Positions 15,943 through 25,950 of a stretch of 64,000 nucleotides of DNA are shown piece after piece (positions within the stretch are counted from its first letter, which is position 1; every line of letters begins with the position of its first letter). Location: contig NZ_CP139249.1 of the NCBI RefSeq assembly GCF_034064985.1, positions 620,001 through 684,000 on the forward strand. The letters are read 5' to 3'. The DNA comes from Acinetobacter pittii. Its GTDB lineage: Bacteria > Pseudomonadota > Gammaproteobacteria > Pseudomonadales > Moraxellaceae. The notes below the pieces were generated by a model that saw only the letters and a list, made by a program, of their open reading frames with translations, was not told the origin of the DNA and made no database searches. A program made the translations under genes and the position numbers.

Positions 15943-18078
15943 TTATTGAATATTTTGTTTCTGCTCAGCTTTGGCTTTTAGTAATGCAGGTGGGGTAAAA
16001 CGTTCACCATATTTTGCAGCCAATTCTTCGGCACGTTTTTGTGCTTTATCAGTACCATACTGATTTAGGAATTGAATTGCTCCTCCAGTCCAAGGTGCAT
16101 AACCAATCCCAAAGATAGAACCGACATTGGCATCAATTACAGACTCTAATACGCCTTCTTCATAACAACGTAAAGTATCTAAGGCCTGTACAAACAGAAT
16201 GCGATCAATCATATCTTGTTCAGAAATATCATGATCTTTTTTCCAGCGGTTTAAGCCTTCCCAAAGGTGCTTTTTACCATTCTCTGGATAGTCATAGAAA
16301 CCTGCACCAGCAGCTTTACCTTTACGGTTTAACTCATGAATCATGGTGTGAACCACTTCATCTACAGAAGTTTTAGGTAAATCTTTTCCTTCAGCTTGCA
16401 GGGCTTTACGTGCTTCACTAGCAACATGTTCGGTTAAGGTTAAAGACACTTCATCTTGAATGGCGAGTGGCCCAACTGGCATACCAGCTTTCAGTGCTGC
16501 CATTTCAATACGCGCTGGGTGAACGCCCTCTGCAAGCAAGCGCATACCTTCTTGAATGAACGTACCAAACACACGACTCGTAAAGAAACCACGGCTATCA
16601 TTGACAACAATCGGTGTTTTTCCAATTTGTTGTACAAAGTCGTAAGCTTTAGCAAGAGTCTCTGCGGAGGTGTTTTTACCTTTAATAATCTCAACCAACT
16701 GCATTTTGTCGACAGGGCTAAAGAAATGAAGACCGATAAAAGCTTTATCATCCTTACTTGCTTGAGCTAAACCTGTAATTGGCAGGGTTGATGTATTTGA
16801 TGCCATTACGCCATTAGGTGCTAAGAACTGTTCAGCTTCTTGAGTGACTTTGGCTTTGAGTTCTTGGTTTTCAAATACCGCTTCAATAATTAAATCACAA
16901 CCTTGAAGATCTTCAGCAGAAGCTGTAGCCGTAATGAGCGATAAAACCTGATCACGTTTTTCTGCGGTCATGCGGCCTTGTGAAACACGTTTATCAAGAA
17001 GCTTTTGTGAATAGGCTTTGCCTTTCTCTGCATTTTCAACAGATACATCTTTAAGTACAACTGGAATGCCTTTAATGGCTGTTGAATAGGCAATGCCCGC
17101 ACCCATCATGCCTGCACCCAACACACCCACTTTCGTGGCTTGCCATTTTGCAACGTCGGCAGGGCGGCTCGCACCAGACTTAATTGCATTTAGACCATGC
17201 CAGAAAGTGCCGATCATATTTTTAGAAATTTGGCCTGTGGTAAGCTGAGTAAAGTAGCGAGACTCAATACGCAGTGCAGTATCTACATCGACTTGAGCGC
17301 CTTCAACTGCGGCAGCCATAATTGCTTCAGGGGCAGGGTAACAACCTTTGGTTTTATCTCTTAACATGGCTGGGGCAATTGCAAGAACTTGTGCAACTGC
17401 TGGCGTTTTTGGATCACCACCCGGGATTTTATAGCCCTTCACATCAAAAGGCTGTTGAGATTTTGGATTGGCCTTGATCCAAGCAATTGCTTTATCTAAA
17501 AGTTCTTGTTCATTTTCAACTGTATCATGGATTAAACCTAAAGATTTTGCTTTATCAACACCGAACTGTTTGCCTTCCATTAAAAATGGGAACGCATTTT
17601 GAAGCCCAAGTAGGCGTACCATACGTACAATACCACCGCCACCTGGTAGTAAGCCTAAAGTAACTTCTGGTAGACCAAATTTGCTTTTCGCATCATTGAT
17701 TGCAATACGGTGATGGCAACTTAAGGCGATTTCCCAACCACCGCCAAGTGCTGTGCCATTTAATGCTGCAACCACTGGAATCCCTAGTGTTTCAATTGTA
17801 CGTAAATGACCTTTTAGCTTTTCAACCATGTTGAAAAAGTCAGTTGCGTGTTCAGGCTGAACTTGAATTAGTTCATCTAGATCGCCGCCTGCAAAGAAAG
17901 TTTTTTTAGCCGAGCGGAAAATAACCCCTGAAAGTTCTGTTTCTGCTTTAAGTTTCTGAGTCGCTTCATCGAGCGAGTCACGAAACTCAGCATTCATGGT
18001 GTTTGCAGATTGACCAGTTGAATCAAGCGTTAAAATGACAATATTGTCGGCATTTTTTTCGTATTGAATTGCACTCAT
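15943..18078 (-). CDS. Fatty-acid oxidation multifunctional enzyme, alpha subunit (enoyl-CoA hydratase / 3-hydroxyacyl-CoA dehydrogenase)
   Basis: 711 residues: an N-terminal crotonase domain (about 1-190; oxyanion region KKTFFAGGDLDEL and GTALGGGWEIAL) hydrates trans-2-enoyl-CoA, a linker helix, then the NAD-binding Rossmann fold (VGVLGAGMMGAGIAYSTA, about 315) and the 3-hydroxyacyl-CoA dehydrogenase C-terminal domains (GLHFFSPVDKMQLVEII). This is the FadB/FadJ type; I cannot tell which paralogue it is, so I leave the symbol empty. It lies 18 bp downstream of the thiolase gene, forming the usual two-gene beta-oxidation unit of a trifunctional complex. Confidence 0.93.
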   Translation of the reverse strand: MSAIQYEKNADNIVILTLDSTGQSANTMNAEFRDSLDEATQKLKAETELSGVIFRSAKKTFFAGGDLDELIQVQPEHATDFFNMVEKLKGHLRTIETLGIPVVAALNGTALGGGWEIALSCHHRIAINDAKSKFGLPEVTLGLLPGGGGIVRMVRLLGLQNAFPFLMEGKQFGVDKAKSLGLIHDTVENEQELLDKAIAWIKANPKSQQPFDVKGYKIPGGDPKTPAVAQVLAIAPAMLRDKTKGCYPAPEAIMAAAVEGAQVDVDTALRIESRYFTQLTTGQISKNMIGTFWHGLNAIKSGASRPADVAKWQATKVGVLGAGMMGAGIAYSTAIKGIPVVLKDVSVENAEKGKAYSQKLLDKRVSQGRMTAEKRDQVLSLITATASAEDLQGCDLIIEAVFENQELKAKVTQEAEQFLAPNGVMASNTSTLPITGLAQASKDDKAFIGLHFFSPVDKMQLVEIIKGKNTSAETLAKAYDFVQQIGKTPIVVNDSRGFFTSRVFGTFIQEGMRLLAEGVHPARIEMAALKAGMPVGPLAIQDEVSLTLTEHVASEARKALQAEGKDLPKTSVDEVVHTMIHELNRKGKAAGAGFYDYPENGKKHLWEGLNRWKKDHDISEQDMIDRILFVQALDTLRCYEEGVLESVIDANVGSIFGIGYAPWTGGAIQFLNQYGTDKAQKRAEELAAKYGERFTPPALLKAKAEQKQNIQ

Positions 18079-18096
18079 CTTTTATATCCCTAATTT

Positions 18097-19302
18097 TTAT
18101 ACGCGTTCAATAATGGTGGCAATACCCATCCCACCGCCAACACAGAGGGTCGCTAAACCGCGCTTTTTATCTTGTCGTTCAAGCTCATCAAGTAAAGTGC
18201 CTAAAATCATGGCACCTGTTGCCCCTAATGGATGACCTAAAGCAATCGCACCGCCATTTACGTTGACTTTCTCAGCTGGGACGTTGAGTTCATTAATAAA
18301 ACGCATAACAACTGCCGCAAATGCCTCATTAACTTCAAATAGGTCAATATCATCAATCGTGAGGCCAGCTTTTTCTAAAGCTTTACGTGCGGCAGGCGCA
18401 GGGCCAGTCAGCATAATGGTTGGATCAGTACCGACTAATGCAGTCGCCAAAACTTTAGCGCGTGGTTTTAAATTTTGTTCTTTTACCGCTTTTTCAGAAG
18501 CTAATAAAACTACAGCTGCTCCATCGACAATGCCTGATGAGTTACCTGCATGGTGAACATGATTGATTTTTTGTGCTTCTGGATATTTTTGTAAAGCCAC
18601 TGCATCAAAGCCCATTTGCCCCATCATTTCAAAACTTGGGTTGAGCTTTGCAAGACCTTCGAGTGTGGTATTGCCTTTAATAAATTCATCTTTCTCTAAA
18701 ATCACCCCACCTGCATGATCTTTTACTGGCACAACTGATTGGTTGAAATAACCATTTGATTGAGCCGCCGCCGCTTTTTGCTGTGACTTTACAGCAAAAT
18801 TATCAACATCTTCACGGCTATAGCCATCTAAGGTTGCAATGAGGTCGGCCCCAATGCCTTGCGGAACAAATGATGACTTAAGGTTTGTTTCTGGGTCTAA
18901 AGCCCACGGCCCACCATCAGAACCCATTGGAATGCGTGACATTGATTCAACGCCACCAGCAACCACTAAATCTTCCCAACCAGAGCGGACTTTCATTGCT
19001 GCCATGTTGACTGCTTCTAAACCTGATGCACAAAAGCGATTGATTTGCACCCCAGCAACATCATCATTCCAACCTGCTGCAATCGCTGCTGTTTTGGCAA
19101 TATCGCCACCTTGATCGCCAATTGGCGTTACGCAGCCCAAAACAATGTCATCGACTTTAGACGTATCGAGTTGATGGCGCTGCTGTAATTCATTTAATAA
19201 GGTGGTCAGTAATGTAATTGGTTTTACTTCGTAAAGAGAGCCATCTTTTTTTCCTTTTCCGCGTGGGGTGCGAATGGCATCAATAATATAAGCCTCGCTC
19301 AT
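18097..19302 (-). CDS. Acetyl-CoA C-acyltransferase (beta-oxidation thiolase, FadA-type)
   Basis: 401-residue thiolase that cleaves 3-ketoacyl-CoA to acetyl-CoA and a shortened acyl-CoA. The nucleophilic cysteine is in [12 protein letters not shown] (about residue 92), with the His in [15 protein letters not shown] and the second Cys in TLCVGGGMG near the C-terminus. Start at ATG 19302 is supported by AAGGAAC upstream; an in-frame extension to 19365 lacks conserved sequence. First gene of the pair with the multifunctional enzyme. The order beta then alpha is opposite to E. coli fadBA. Confidence 0.93.
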   Translation of the reverse strand: MSEAYIIDAIRTPRGKGKKDGSLYEVKPITLLTTLLNELQQRHQLDTSKVDDIVLGCVTPIGDQGGDIAKTAAIAAGWNDDVAGVQINRFCASGLEAVNMAAMKVRSGWEDLVVAGGVESMSRIPMGSDGGPWALDPETNLKSSFVPQGIGADLIATLDGYSREDVDNFAVKSQQKAAAAQSNGYFNQSVVPVKDHAGGVILEKDEFIKGNTTLEGLAKLNPSFEMMGQMGFDAVALQKYPEAQKINHVHHAGNSSGIVDGAAVVLLASEKAVKEQNLKPRAKVLATALVGTDPTIMLTGPAPAARKALEKAGLTIDDIDLFEVNEAFAAVVMRFINELNVPAEKVNVNGGAIALGHPLGATGAMILGTLLDELERQDKKRGLATLCVGGGMGIATIIERV

Positions 19303-19418
19303 AACAGTTCCTTTTTTATTACTTAAACTTTGTTGTGTTTTGAGTGTACTGGTTTTAAAAGGCAACGCAATGACGATAAGCGCACCAGTCAGGTGATGAT
19401 TTTTGCCAATAGAAATAC

Positions 19419-19444
19419 AAAAAAGCCCAAGTTGAACTTGGGCT
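19419..19444 (-). terminator. Intrinsic terminator of the AraC regulator gene
   Basis: Stem AGCCCAAGTT / AACTTGGGCT followed on the minus strand by TTTTTT, 27 bp after the regulator stop. Confidence 0.85.
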
Positions 19445-19471
19445 AAATGTGAAGCTAAATAGATTTAAGAA

Positions 19472-20482
19472 TTAGTGATAACCATGTAGCTGGCGATATA
19501 GGCCAGGGGTTACACCCGTCCACTTTTTAAATGCGCGGTGGAACGTACTGGTTTCACTAAAACCAACTTGTTGAGCAACGTCTTCAAGTGTTAATTCAGG
19601 GTTGAGTAATAAATGAATTGCAGCATCTCGACGTAAGGCGTCTTTTACGCCTTGATAGCTTTTACCTTCGGCAGCCAAGCGACGACGTAAGGTTTGAGGA
19701 GATAAATACAACATTGATGCAACGTCATTAAGCGTTGGCATTTCTTCACCAATCTGGCTTTTGAGCACTTCACGGATACGCGAAGTTAGCGAGTTGGTGT
19801 TTTTAAATTTTACTAAAAGCTGAGCAGGAGCCGCTTTCAAAAATTCTTCTAGCGTTTTTTCATCTTGGCGGATTGGCAAATCAAGATAATCAGCTGCAAA
19901 GGTTATTTCAGTACGCGGTGCATCAAACTGCATGACTGGTGCAAAAAATAGTGCATCATATTCATCTGCATGAGCAGGACGTGGATAACTAAAATGAACA
20001 CGTTCTAATGGTAAACGGCGTTCAATCAACCATGATGCTAGACCGTGCCAAATCATGAGCATACTCTCAGTAATGAAATGATCTGGATCTAAAGTTTTTG
20101 GAATGAGAGGAACTAGACGTGCTTCATGTTTGTCACGCTCTAGAGTTACAGACCATTCATCGCCAAATAATTTGTAGAATTGAGATGACAGTTCAAGGGC
20201 TTGGCCCAATGTTTTTGCGTGAATAATCAACTGACACATAATGGCAAAAGTGCCCAGACGACGTGGTTGTACGTCAAATCCAACGTGTTCATCCTGTGTG
20301 ACCATCCACAACATTTTTATAAAACGAGTGTATTGTTCTGGTGAGATTCGAGCTTTAGGTTGACGTAATAATTCCGCTTCAATACCCACATGTGAAAGGA
20401 GCATTTCAACATCCATGCCAAGGCGTTTTACGCCTGTCAAAGCCGCATTCACGAAGTGGATGCTAATCGTATCGCGACTCAT
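19472..20482 (-). CDS. AraC-family regulator with Arabinose_bd-type N-terminal domain
   Basis: 336 residues. The N-terminal two thirds match the large AraC_binding_2/'Arabinose_bd' type found in OruR/ArgR-like and many lipid-metabolism regulators (HFVNAALTGVKRLGMDVEMLLSHVGI start). The C-terminal double HTH is clear: LNDVASMLYLSPQTLRRRLAAEG and LTLEDVAQQVGFSETSTFHRAFKKWTG. Start at ATG 20482 has GAAGGA six bases upstream; a further open extension to 20629 is unlikely. It sits between the beta-oxidation pair and a divergent CaiB-type gene, so control of fatty-acid or branched acyl-CoA catabolism is a fair inference. Effector unknown. Confidence 0.87.
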   Translation of the reverse strand: MSRDTISIHFVNAALTGVKRLGMDVEMLLSHVGIEAELLRQPKARISPEQYTRFIKMLWMVTQDEHVGFDVQPRRLGTFAIMCQLIIHAKTLGQALELSSQFYKLFGDEWSVTLERDKHEARLVPLIPKTLDPDHFITESMLMIWHGLASWLIERRLPLERVHFSYPRPAHADEYDALFFAPVMQFDAPRTEITFAADYLDLPIRQDEKTLEEFLKAAPAQLLVKFKNTNSLTSRIREVLKSQIGEEMPTLNDVASMLYLSPQTLRRRLAAEGKSYQGVKDALRRDAAIHLLLNPELTLEDVAQQVGFSETSTFHRAFKKWTGVTPGLYRQLHGYH

Positions 20483-20692
20483 ATTGAATCCTTCAGTCTC
20501 TTTGATGTTCACTTTAAATTGACCTAAATGACCGTCTAAAAAAATAAATTGGCGATTTACAACAGAGTAAAAGCACTTTTTACATGTTAAATTGCCGAAA
20601 TGATCAAGGTAAATGGCTGAACATGACATTGTTTTAGTATATTTGCTTAACTAATATAAAAGAAAATTCGAATAATAGTGGTTAAAAATACG

Positions 20693-21811
20693 ATGACGAC
20701 AGCATTAAATGGACTTAAAGTTCTCGATTTCTCGACGCTCTTACCTGGACCTTTTGCCACCATGTATTTGGCCGATATGGGAGCAGAAGTCATCCATATC
20801 GAATCTCCATCACGACCAGATCTAATCCGAATCATGCCACCATATGCAAATGGTCAAGCAACAGCACATAGTTATCTAAACCGAAATAAACAGTCGATTG
20901 TTCTCGATTTAAAGGATAAGACGAGTATTGATCTGATTAAAGCCAAAATTTCTGAGTTTGATATTGTTATAGAGCAGTTCCGACCGGATGTCATGCGCCG
21001 TCTAGGATTAGACTACGCGACACTTGCCGAAATTAACCCGCGTCTCATTTATTGTTCAATTACAGGATATGGACAAACAGGAAGCTATAAAGACAGAGCT
21101 GGGCATGACATAAACTATTTAGCTTTAGCTGGTATTGCTGGATATAGTGGCCGACAAGACAGCGGTCCGCCTCCGCTCGGTATTCAAGTTGCAGATATTG
21201 CAGGTGGTTCCCTTCATGCGGTCATTGCGATCTTGGCTGCGGTCGTTGAACGCGGACGTAGTGGGATGGGACAATACATTGATATTTCTATGACTGATTG
21301 TGTTGCTAGCCTCAATAGTATGGCGGCATCCGCTACACTTGCGGCACAAGTTGAACAGGCTCCTGAGCATGGCATGCTCAATGGTGGTATTTTCTATGAC
21401 TATTATATGACTCAAGATGGTCGTTATCTTTCAATAGGTAGTCTTGAGCCACAGTTTATGTCTGGTTTGTCAGTAGCCCTTGATTTACCTTTATTATTAC
21501 AAAAAGGTGCTTCTTTGGATGTGGAAGACAGGCAGGAAGTTAAACAAGCAATTCAAGAGAAAATTAAAACCAAATCATTTAAAGAATGGCATGAAATTTT
21601 CGCAAATCTTGATGTATGTGTAGAACCTGTTTTAAGCCTATCCGAGTCCTTAAACTCGCCTTTAGCACAAGAACGTGGATGGATTGTGGATGTACCTTTG
21701 CAAAATAATGCGACGGATACAGAACCACAATTGGCTTGTCCAATTAAGTTTTCAAGATCAAAAATGAGATATTCCTTTATTGGTCAAAAACTTGGTGAAG
21801 GACGCTGGTAA
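20693..21811 (+). CDS. CaiB/BaiF CoA-transferase family protein (alpha-methylacyl-CoA racemase-like)
   Basis: 372 residues of family III CoA-transferase fold. The conserved N-terminus (LNGLKVLDFSTLLPGPFATMYLADMGAEVIHIE) and the catalytic Asp in AGHDINYLALAG (about residue 145) are present. The spacing and the PPLGIQVADIAGGSLHAV block resemble alpha-methylacyl-CoA racemases, which epimerise 2-methyl-branched acyl-CoAs before beta-oxidation; a true CoA-transferase is the alternative. Start ATG 20693 fits the family better than GTG 20678; no clear ribosome binding site precedes either. Divergent from the AraC regulator with a 210-bp shared control region, next to beta-oxidation genes. Confidence 0.85.
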   Translation: MTTALNGLKVLDFSTLLPGPFATMYLADMGAEVIHIESPSRPDLIRIMPPYANGQATAHSYLNRNKQSIVLDLKDKTSIDLIKAKISEFDIVIEQFRPDVMRRLGLDYATLAEINPRLIYCSITGYGQTGSYKDRAGHDINYLALAGIAGYSGRQDSGPPPLGIQVADIAGGSLHAVIAILAAVVERGRSGMGQYIDISMTDCVASLNSMAASATLAAQVEQAPEHGMLNGGIFYDYYMTQDGRYLSIGSLEPQFMSGLSVALDLPLLLQKGASLDVEDRQEVKQAIQEKIKTKSFKEWHEIFANLDVCVEPVLSLSESLNSPLAQERGWIVDVPLQNNATDTEPQLACPIKFSRSKMRYSFIGQKLGEGRW

Positions 21812-21945
21812 AGAGCCAAGGCCGTTTCTTATACAATGTGTATTAAAATTATTATTAGATTAATCAATCGATTAACATTTTGAATAATTTCTTTACATAA
21901 AATTAGCGTACCCTTTATAAACAAAGACATAAAAGGTATGTAAAC

Positions 21946-23199
21946 ATGAAAACACATAAATCCTTGATGGCTTCCTGTTTATCCGTTTTATCAATTACTC
22001 TTTTTATACAGCATGCACAAGCTGCTGCTGCATTCGACCCAAATAGTCCTTGGATGTTGGGTGATTGGAACGGTCAACGCACCGCGTTACAAGCACAAGG
22101 TTATGATTTTTCTTTTGGATATACCGGCGAATATGCCGGTATTTTAGATTCAAAAAATACGTCTACGCATGGTAGTGCTTATACGGGGCAACTTGCACTA
22201 GGAACTCATTTTGACCTAAATAAAATTTTAGGTTGGCAAGATACTGAAGCTCAAATCACGTTAACTTATCGTGATGGGCAATCGCTTTCTGAACATTCAC
22301 CAGCTTTAGCAGGGCACTTAAGCTCGGTACAAGAAGTGTGGGGGCGTGAGCAAACTTGGCGTTTAACTGATTTGTGGATTAAGAAAAAATTCATGGATCA
22401 AAAATTAGATGTTAAAGTCGGTCGTTTTGGTGAAGGTGAAGACTTTAATAGTTTTGATTGTGATTTCCAGAACTTGGCGCTTTGTGGTTCGCAAGTCGGT
22501 AACTGGGTAGGTGATCAGTGGTATAACTGGCCGGTTAGCCAATGGGCAATGCGTGTTAAATATAACTTGCAACCTGACTTATATACCCAAGTTGGTGTAT
22601 ATGAATACAACCCAGAAAATCTGGACCGAGGCAAAGGTTTTAACTTAAGTACTGATGGTTCTCACGGTGCAATTATTCCTGCCGAAGTAGTTTGGTCACC
22701 TAAATTAGGTGCTCAAAGTATGGCTGGTGAATACCGTTTAGGTTATTACTACAGCACTGCTGATGCCAAAGAAATTGCAGATGAAACCAAAAACTCTCAT
22801 AAACAAGGTGTTTGGGTAACTGCAAAACAAAAATTATTCCAGCCTGCTGATCAAACAGATCGCGGTTTAACAGGTTTTGTAAACCTGACTTTCCACGACT
22901 CTGATACCAATAAAATTGATAACATGCAAAATGTAGGCTTCGTCTATAAAGGTTTGCTTAATCAACGTCCTCAAGATGAGTTAGCGCTTGGTGTGGCTCG
23001 TATCCATATCAATGATGATTGGAACGATGTTCAAACTAAAGAATATGACACCGAATACAATACCGAGCTTTACTACGGTATTCATGCGACGAACTGGCTG
23101 ACTATTCGTCCAAATGTGCAATATGTTCGTCATGTTGGTGCATTAAAAAATGGTGATAACACTTGGGTAGGCGGTATTAAATTCTCAACCGCATTCTAA
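21946..23199 (+). CDS. Carbohydrate-selective porin, OprB family
   Basis: 417-residue outer-membrane beta-barrel. Signal peptide cleaves near HAQAAAA (about residue 27). The mature start SPWMLGDWNGQRTALQAQGYDFSFGYTGEYAGIL is the typical OprB opening, and the chain ends in Phe (KFSTAF), as expected for BAM recognition. Two close cysteines (CDFQNLALCGS) are also usual in OprB. It would let sugars such as glucose into the periplasm. The next gene is the periplasm-facing glucose dehydrogenase, which fits a shared role, though a hairpin between them may separate the transcripts. Confidence 0.92.
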   Translation: MKTHKSLMASCLSVLSITLFIQHAQAAAAFDPNSPWMLGDWNGQRTALQAQGYDFSFGYTGEYAGILDSKNTSTHGSAYTGQLALGTHFDLNKILGWQDTEAQITLTYRDGQSLSEHSPALAGHLSSVQEVWGREQTWRLTDLWIKKKFMDQKLDVKVGRFGEGEDFNSFDCDFQNLALCGSQVGNWVGDQWYNWPVSQWAMRVKYNLQPDLYTQVGVYEYNPENLDRGKGFNLSTDGSHGAIIPAEVVWSPKLGAQSMAGEYRLGYYYSTADAKEIADETKNSHKQGVWVTAKQKLFQPADQTDRGLTGFVNLTFHDSDTNKIDNMQNVGFVYKGLLNQRPQDELALGVARIHINDDWNDVQTKEYDTEYNTELYYGIHATNWLTIRPNVQYVRHVGALKNGDNTWVGGIKFSTAF

Positions 23200-23213
23200 G
23201 CGTAATTACTCCG

Positions 23214-23274
23214 AAAAAACGGATTGTCGAGGGCTAACTCATTGATTGAAGTATCCTGACCTTCCGTTTTTTTC
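23214..23274 (+). terminator. Large-loop hairpin after the porin gene
   Basis: Arms AAAAAACGGA (23214-23223) and TCCGTTTTTT (23263-23272), with a T-rich end, 15 bp after the porin stop. The 39-base loop is unusually long, so this may be a partial terminator allowing read-through into gcd. Confidence 0.55.
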
Positions 23275-23376
23275 TTTATGCCTGAATTTTGTTTTAGATG
23301 TATGGGTAATGTCGATTTTTAATTAGAAACTCGACATATCTTTCCTATAAAAATGATGATTGATAAGAGGTGGTTT

Positions 23377-25782
23377 ATGAATCAACCTACTTCAAGATCA
23401 GGTTTAACGACTTTTACCGTAATTATTATTGGGTTATTAGCGTTATTCCTGTTAATTGGAGGTATTTGGCTCGCTACATTAGGCGGTTCAATTTACTACA
23501 TTATAGCTGGAGTTTTGCTCCTCATTGTTGCATGGCAACTCTACAAGCGTGCTTCTACTGCTTTGTGGGTTTATGCTGCATTAATGTTAGGAACTATTAT
23601 CTGGAGTGTCTGGGAAGTTGGAACAGACTTTTGGGCGCTTGCACCACGTTTAGATATTTTAGGTATTCTTGGTTTATGGTTATTGGTTCCGGCTGTAACT
23701 CGTGGAATCAACAACCTTGGATCAAGTAAAGTTGCCTTATCTTCAACTTTAGCAATTGCAATCGTGTTGATGGTTTACTCTATCTTCAATGATCCGCAAG
23801 AAATTAATGGTGAGATTAAAACTCCTCAACCAGAAACTGCTCAAGCTGTTCCAGGCGTTGCAGAGAGTGACTGGCCTGCTTATGGTCGTACTCAAGCTGG
23901 TGAACGTTATTCTCCATTGAAACAGATCAACGATCAGAACGTAAAAGACTTGAAAGTTGCTTGGACTTTACGTACTGGCGATCTTAAGACAGATAATGAC
24001 TCTGGCGAAACGACCAATCAGGTTACACCGATTAAAATCGGTAATAACATGTTTATCTGTACCGCTCATCAACAGTTAATTTCAATTGATCCTGCGACTG
24101 GTAAGGAAAAATGGCGTTTTGATCCGAAGCTTAAAACGGATAAATCGTTCCAGCATTTAACTTGTCGTGGTGTGATGTACTACGATGCAAACAATACAAC
24201 TGAGTTTGCAACGAGTCTTCAAGGCAAGAAATCTAGCTCTACACAATGTCCACGTAAGGTATTTGTACCAGTTAACGATGGTCGTTTAGTGGCTGTAAAT
24301 GCTGACACTGGTAAAGCATGTACTGACTTTGGTCAAAATGGTGAAGTGAACTTACAAGAGTTTATGCCATATGCTTATCCAGGCGGTTATAACCCAACAT
24401 CTCCTGGTATCGTGACTGGTTCAACTGTTGTGATTGCAGGTTCCGTAACAGATAACTACTCAAGTAAAGAGCCATCTGGTGTAATTCGCGGCTACGACGT
24501 TAACACTGGTAAGCTTCTTTGGGTATTTGATACTGGCGCAGCAGATCCAAATGCAATGCCGGGTGAAGGAACTACTTTTGTTCATAACTCGCCAAACGCG
24601 TGGGCACCTTTAGCATACGATGCAAAACTTGATATCGTTTATGTACCAACAGGTGTAGGTACTCCAGACATCTGGGGTGGTGACCGTACTGAGCTGAAAG
24701 AGCGTTATGCAAACTCAATGTTAGCGATTAATGCTTCTACTGGTAAATTAGTGTGGAACTTCCAGACAACCCATCATGATTTATGGGATATGGACGTACC
24801 ATCACAACCATCTTTAGCCGATATTAAAAACAAAGCTGGTCAAACTGTTCCTGCAATCTATGTATTGACAAAAACAGGAAATGCCTTTGTTCTTGATCGC
24901 CGTAATGGTCAACCAATTGTTCCTGTGACTGAAAAACCAGTACCACAAACAGTTAAACGTGGACCACAAACTAAAGGTGAGTTCTACTCAAAAACTCAGC
25001 CATTCTCTGACTTGAACTTGGCACCACAAGATAAATTGACTGATAAAGACATGTGGGGTGCCACTATGCTTGATCAGCTCATGTGTCGTGTATCTTTCAA
25101 ACGTCTAAATTACGATGGTATTTATACTCCACCATCTGAAAACGGTACTTTAGTTTTCCCTGGTAACTTAGGGGTATTTGAATGGGGCGGTATGTCAGTT
25201 AACCCTGACCGTCAAGTTGCTGTAATGAACCCTATTGGTTTGCCATTCGTCAGTCGTTTAATTCCTGCTGATCCAAACCGTGCACAAACTGCAAAAGGTG
25301 CGGGAACTGAGCAGGGCGTACAACCGATGTACGGCGTACCTTATGGTGTAGAAATTAGCGCATTCTTATCTCCGCTTGGTTTACCTTGTAAACAACCGGC
25401 TTGGGGCTATGTAGCTGGCGTTGATTTGAAAACCCATGAAGTGGTATGGAAAAAACGTATTGGTACAATCCGTGACAGCTTACCGAACTTGTTCCAGTTA
25501 CCAGCTGTGAAAATTGGTGTGCCTGGTTTAGGTGGTTCAATTTCTACTGCCGGTAATGTCATGTTTGTTGGTGCAACCCAAGATAACTACATACGTGCGT
25601 TTAACGTCACTAACGGTAAGAAACTTTGGGAAGCACGTTTACCAGCTGGTGGACAAGCAACACCAATGACTTATGAAATCAATGGTAAGCAATATGTTGT
25701 GATCATGGCTGGTGGTCATGGTTCATTTGGTACGAAAATGGGCGACTATTTAGTGGCTTATGCCTTACCAGATAACAAATAA
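23377..25782 (+). CDS. gcd: Membrane-bound PQQ-dependent glucose dehydrogenase
   Basis: 801-residue quinoprotein that oxidises glucose and other aldoses to lactones on the periplasmic face and passes electrons to ubiquinone. Five N-terminal transmembrane helices (about residues 10-145) are followed by the eight-bladed PQQ propeller: blade motifs such as WAPLAYD, DWPAYGR and WGYVAGVD, and the TTHHDLWDMDVPSQP block near the cofactor. ATG 23377 (MNQPTSRSG) matches the Acinetobacter protein as I recall it and has AGAGG upstream. The apoenzyme needs PQQ; no pqq genes lie in the window. Preceded by an OprB porin. Confidence 0.97.
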   Translation: MNQPTSRSGLTTFTVIIIGLLALFLLIGGIWLATLGGSIYYIIAGVLLLIVAWQLYKRASTALWVYAALMLGTIIWSVWEVGTDFWALAPRLDILGILGLWLLVPAVTRGINNLGSSKVALSSTLAIAIVLMVYSIFNDPQEINGEIKTPQPETAQAVPGVAESDWPAYGRTQAGERYSPLKQINDQNVKDLKVAWTLRTGDLKTDNDSGETTNQVTPIKIGNNMFICTAHQQLISIDPATGKEKWRFDPKLKTDKSFQHLTCRGVMYYDANNTTEFATSLQGKKSSSTQCPRKVFVPVNDGRLVAVNADTGKACTDFGQNGEVNLQEFMPYAYPGGYNPTSPGIVTGSTVVIAGSVTDNYSSKEPSGVIRGYDVNTGKLLWVFDTGAADPNAMPGEGTTFVHNSPNAWAPLAYDAKLDIVYVPTGVGTPDIWGGDRTELKERYANSMLAINASTGKLVWNFQTTHHDLWDMDVPSQPSLADIKNKAGQTVPAIYVLTKTGNAFVLDRRNGQPIVPVTEKPVPQTVKRGPQTKGEFYSKTQPFSDLNLAPQDKLTDKDMWGATMLDQLMCRVSFKRLNYDGIYTPPSENGTLVFPGNLGVFEWGGMSVNPDRQVAVMNPIGLPFVSRLIPADPNRAQTAKGAGTEQGVQPMYGVPYGVEISAFLSPLGLPCKQPAWGYVAGVDLKTHEVVWKKRIGTIRDSLPNLFQLPAVKIGVPGLGGSISTAGNVMFVGATQDNYIRAFNVTNGKKLWEARLPAGGQATPMTYEINGKQYVVIMAGGHGSFGTKMGDYLVAYALPDNK

Positions 25783-25797
25783 AAAGCTTTTATAGAA

Positions 25798-25829
25798 AGG
25801 GCCTGGATTTATCCGGGCTTTTTTTTTAT
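25798..25829 (+). terminator. gcd intrinsic terminator
   Basis: Stem GCCTGGAT / ATCCGGGC (one G-U/mismatch) followed by nine T, 17 bp after the gcd stop. Confidence 0.85.
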
Positions 25830-25950
25830 GTCGATTTATATTAAAGCTTATCAATAAAACCGTTATTAAATATGCAAAAAAAGCATTTTATTGATGAATA
25901 AAAGCTCGCTATGCTATCCGCCTTAATAATGAATCTACTAGCCATACGCC

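Noticed and set aside
16456..16770. Plus-strand frame of about 100 codons opposite the multifunctional beta-oxidation enzyme
   Set aside because: Low-complexity shadow; the minus-strand enzyme reads through with full domain conservation.
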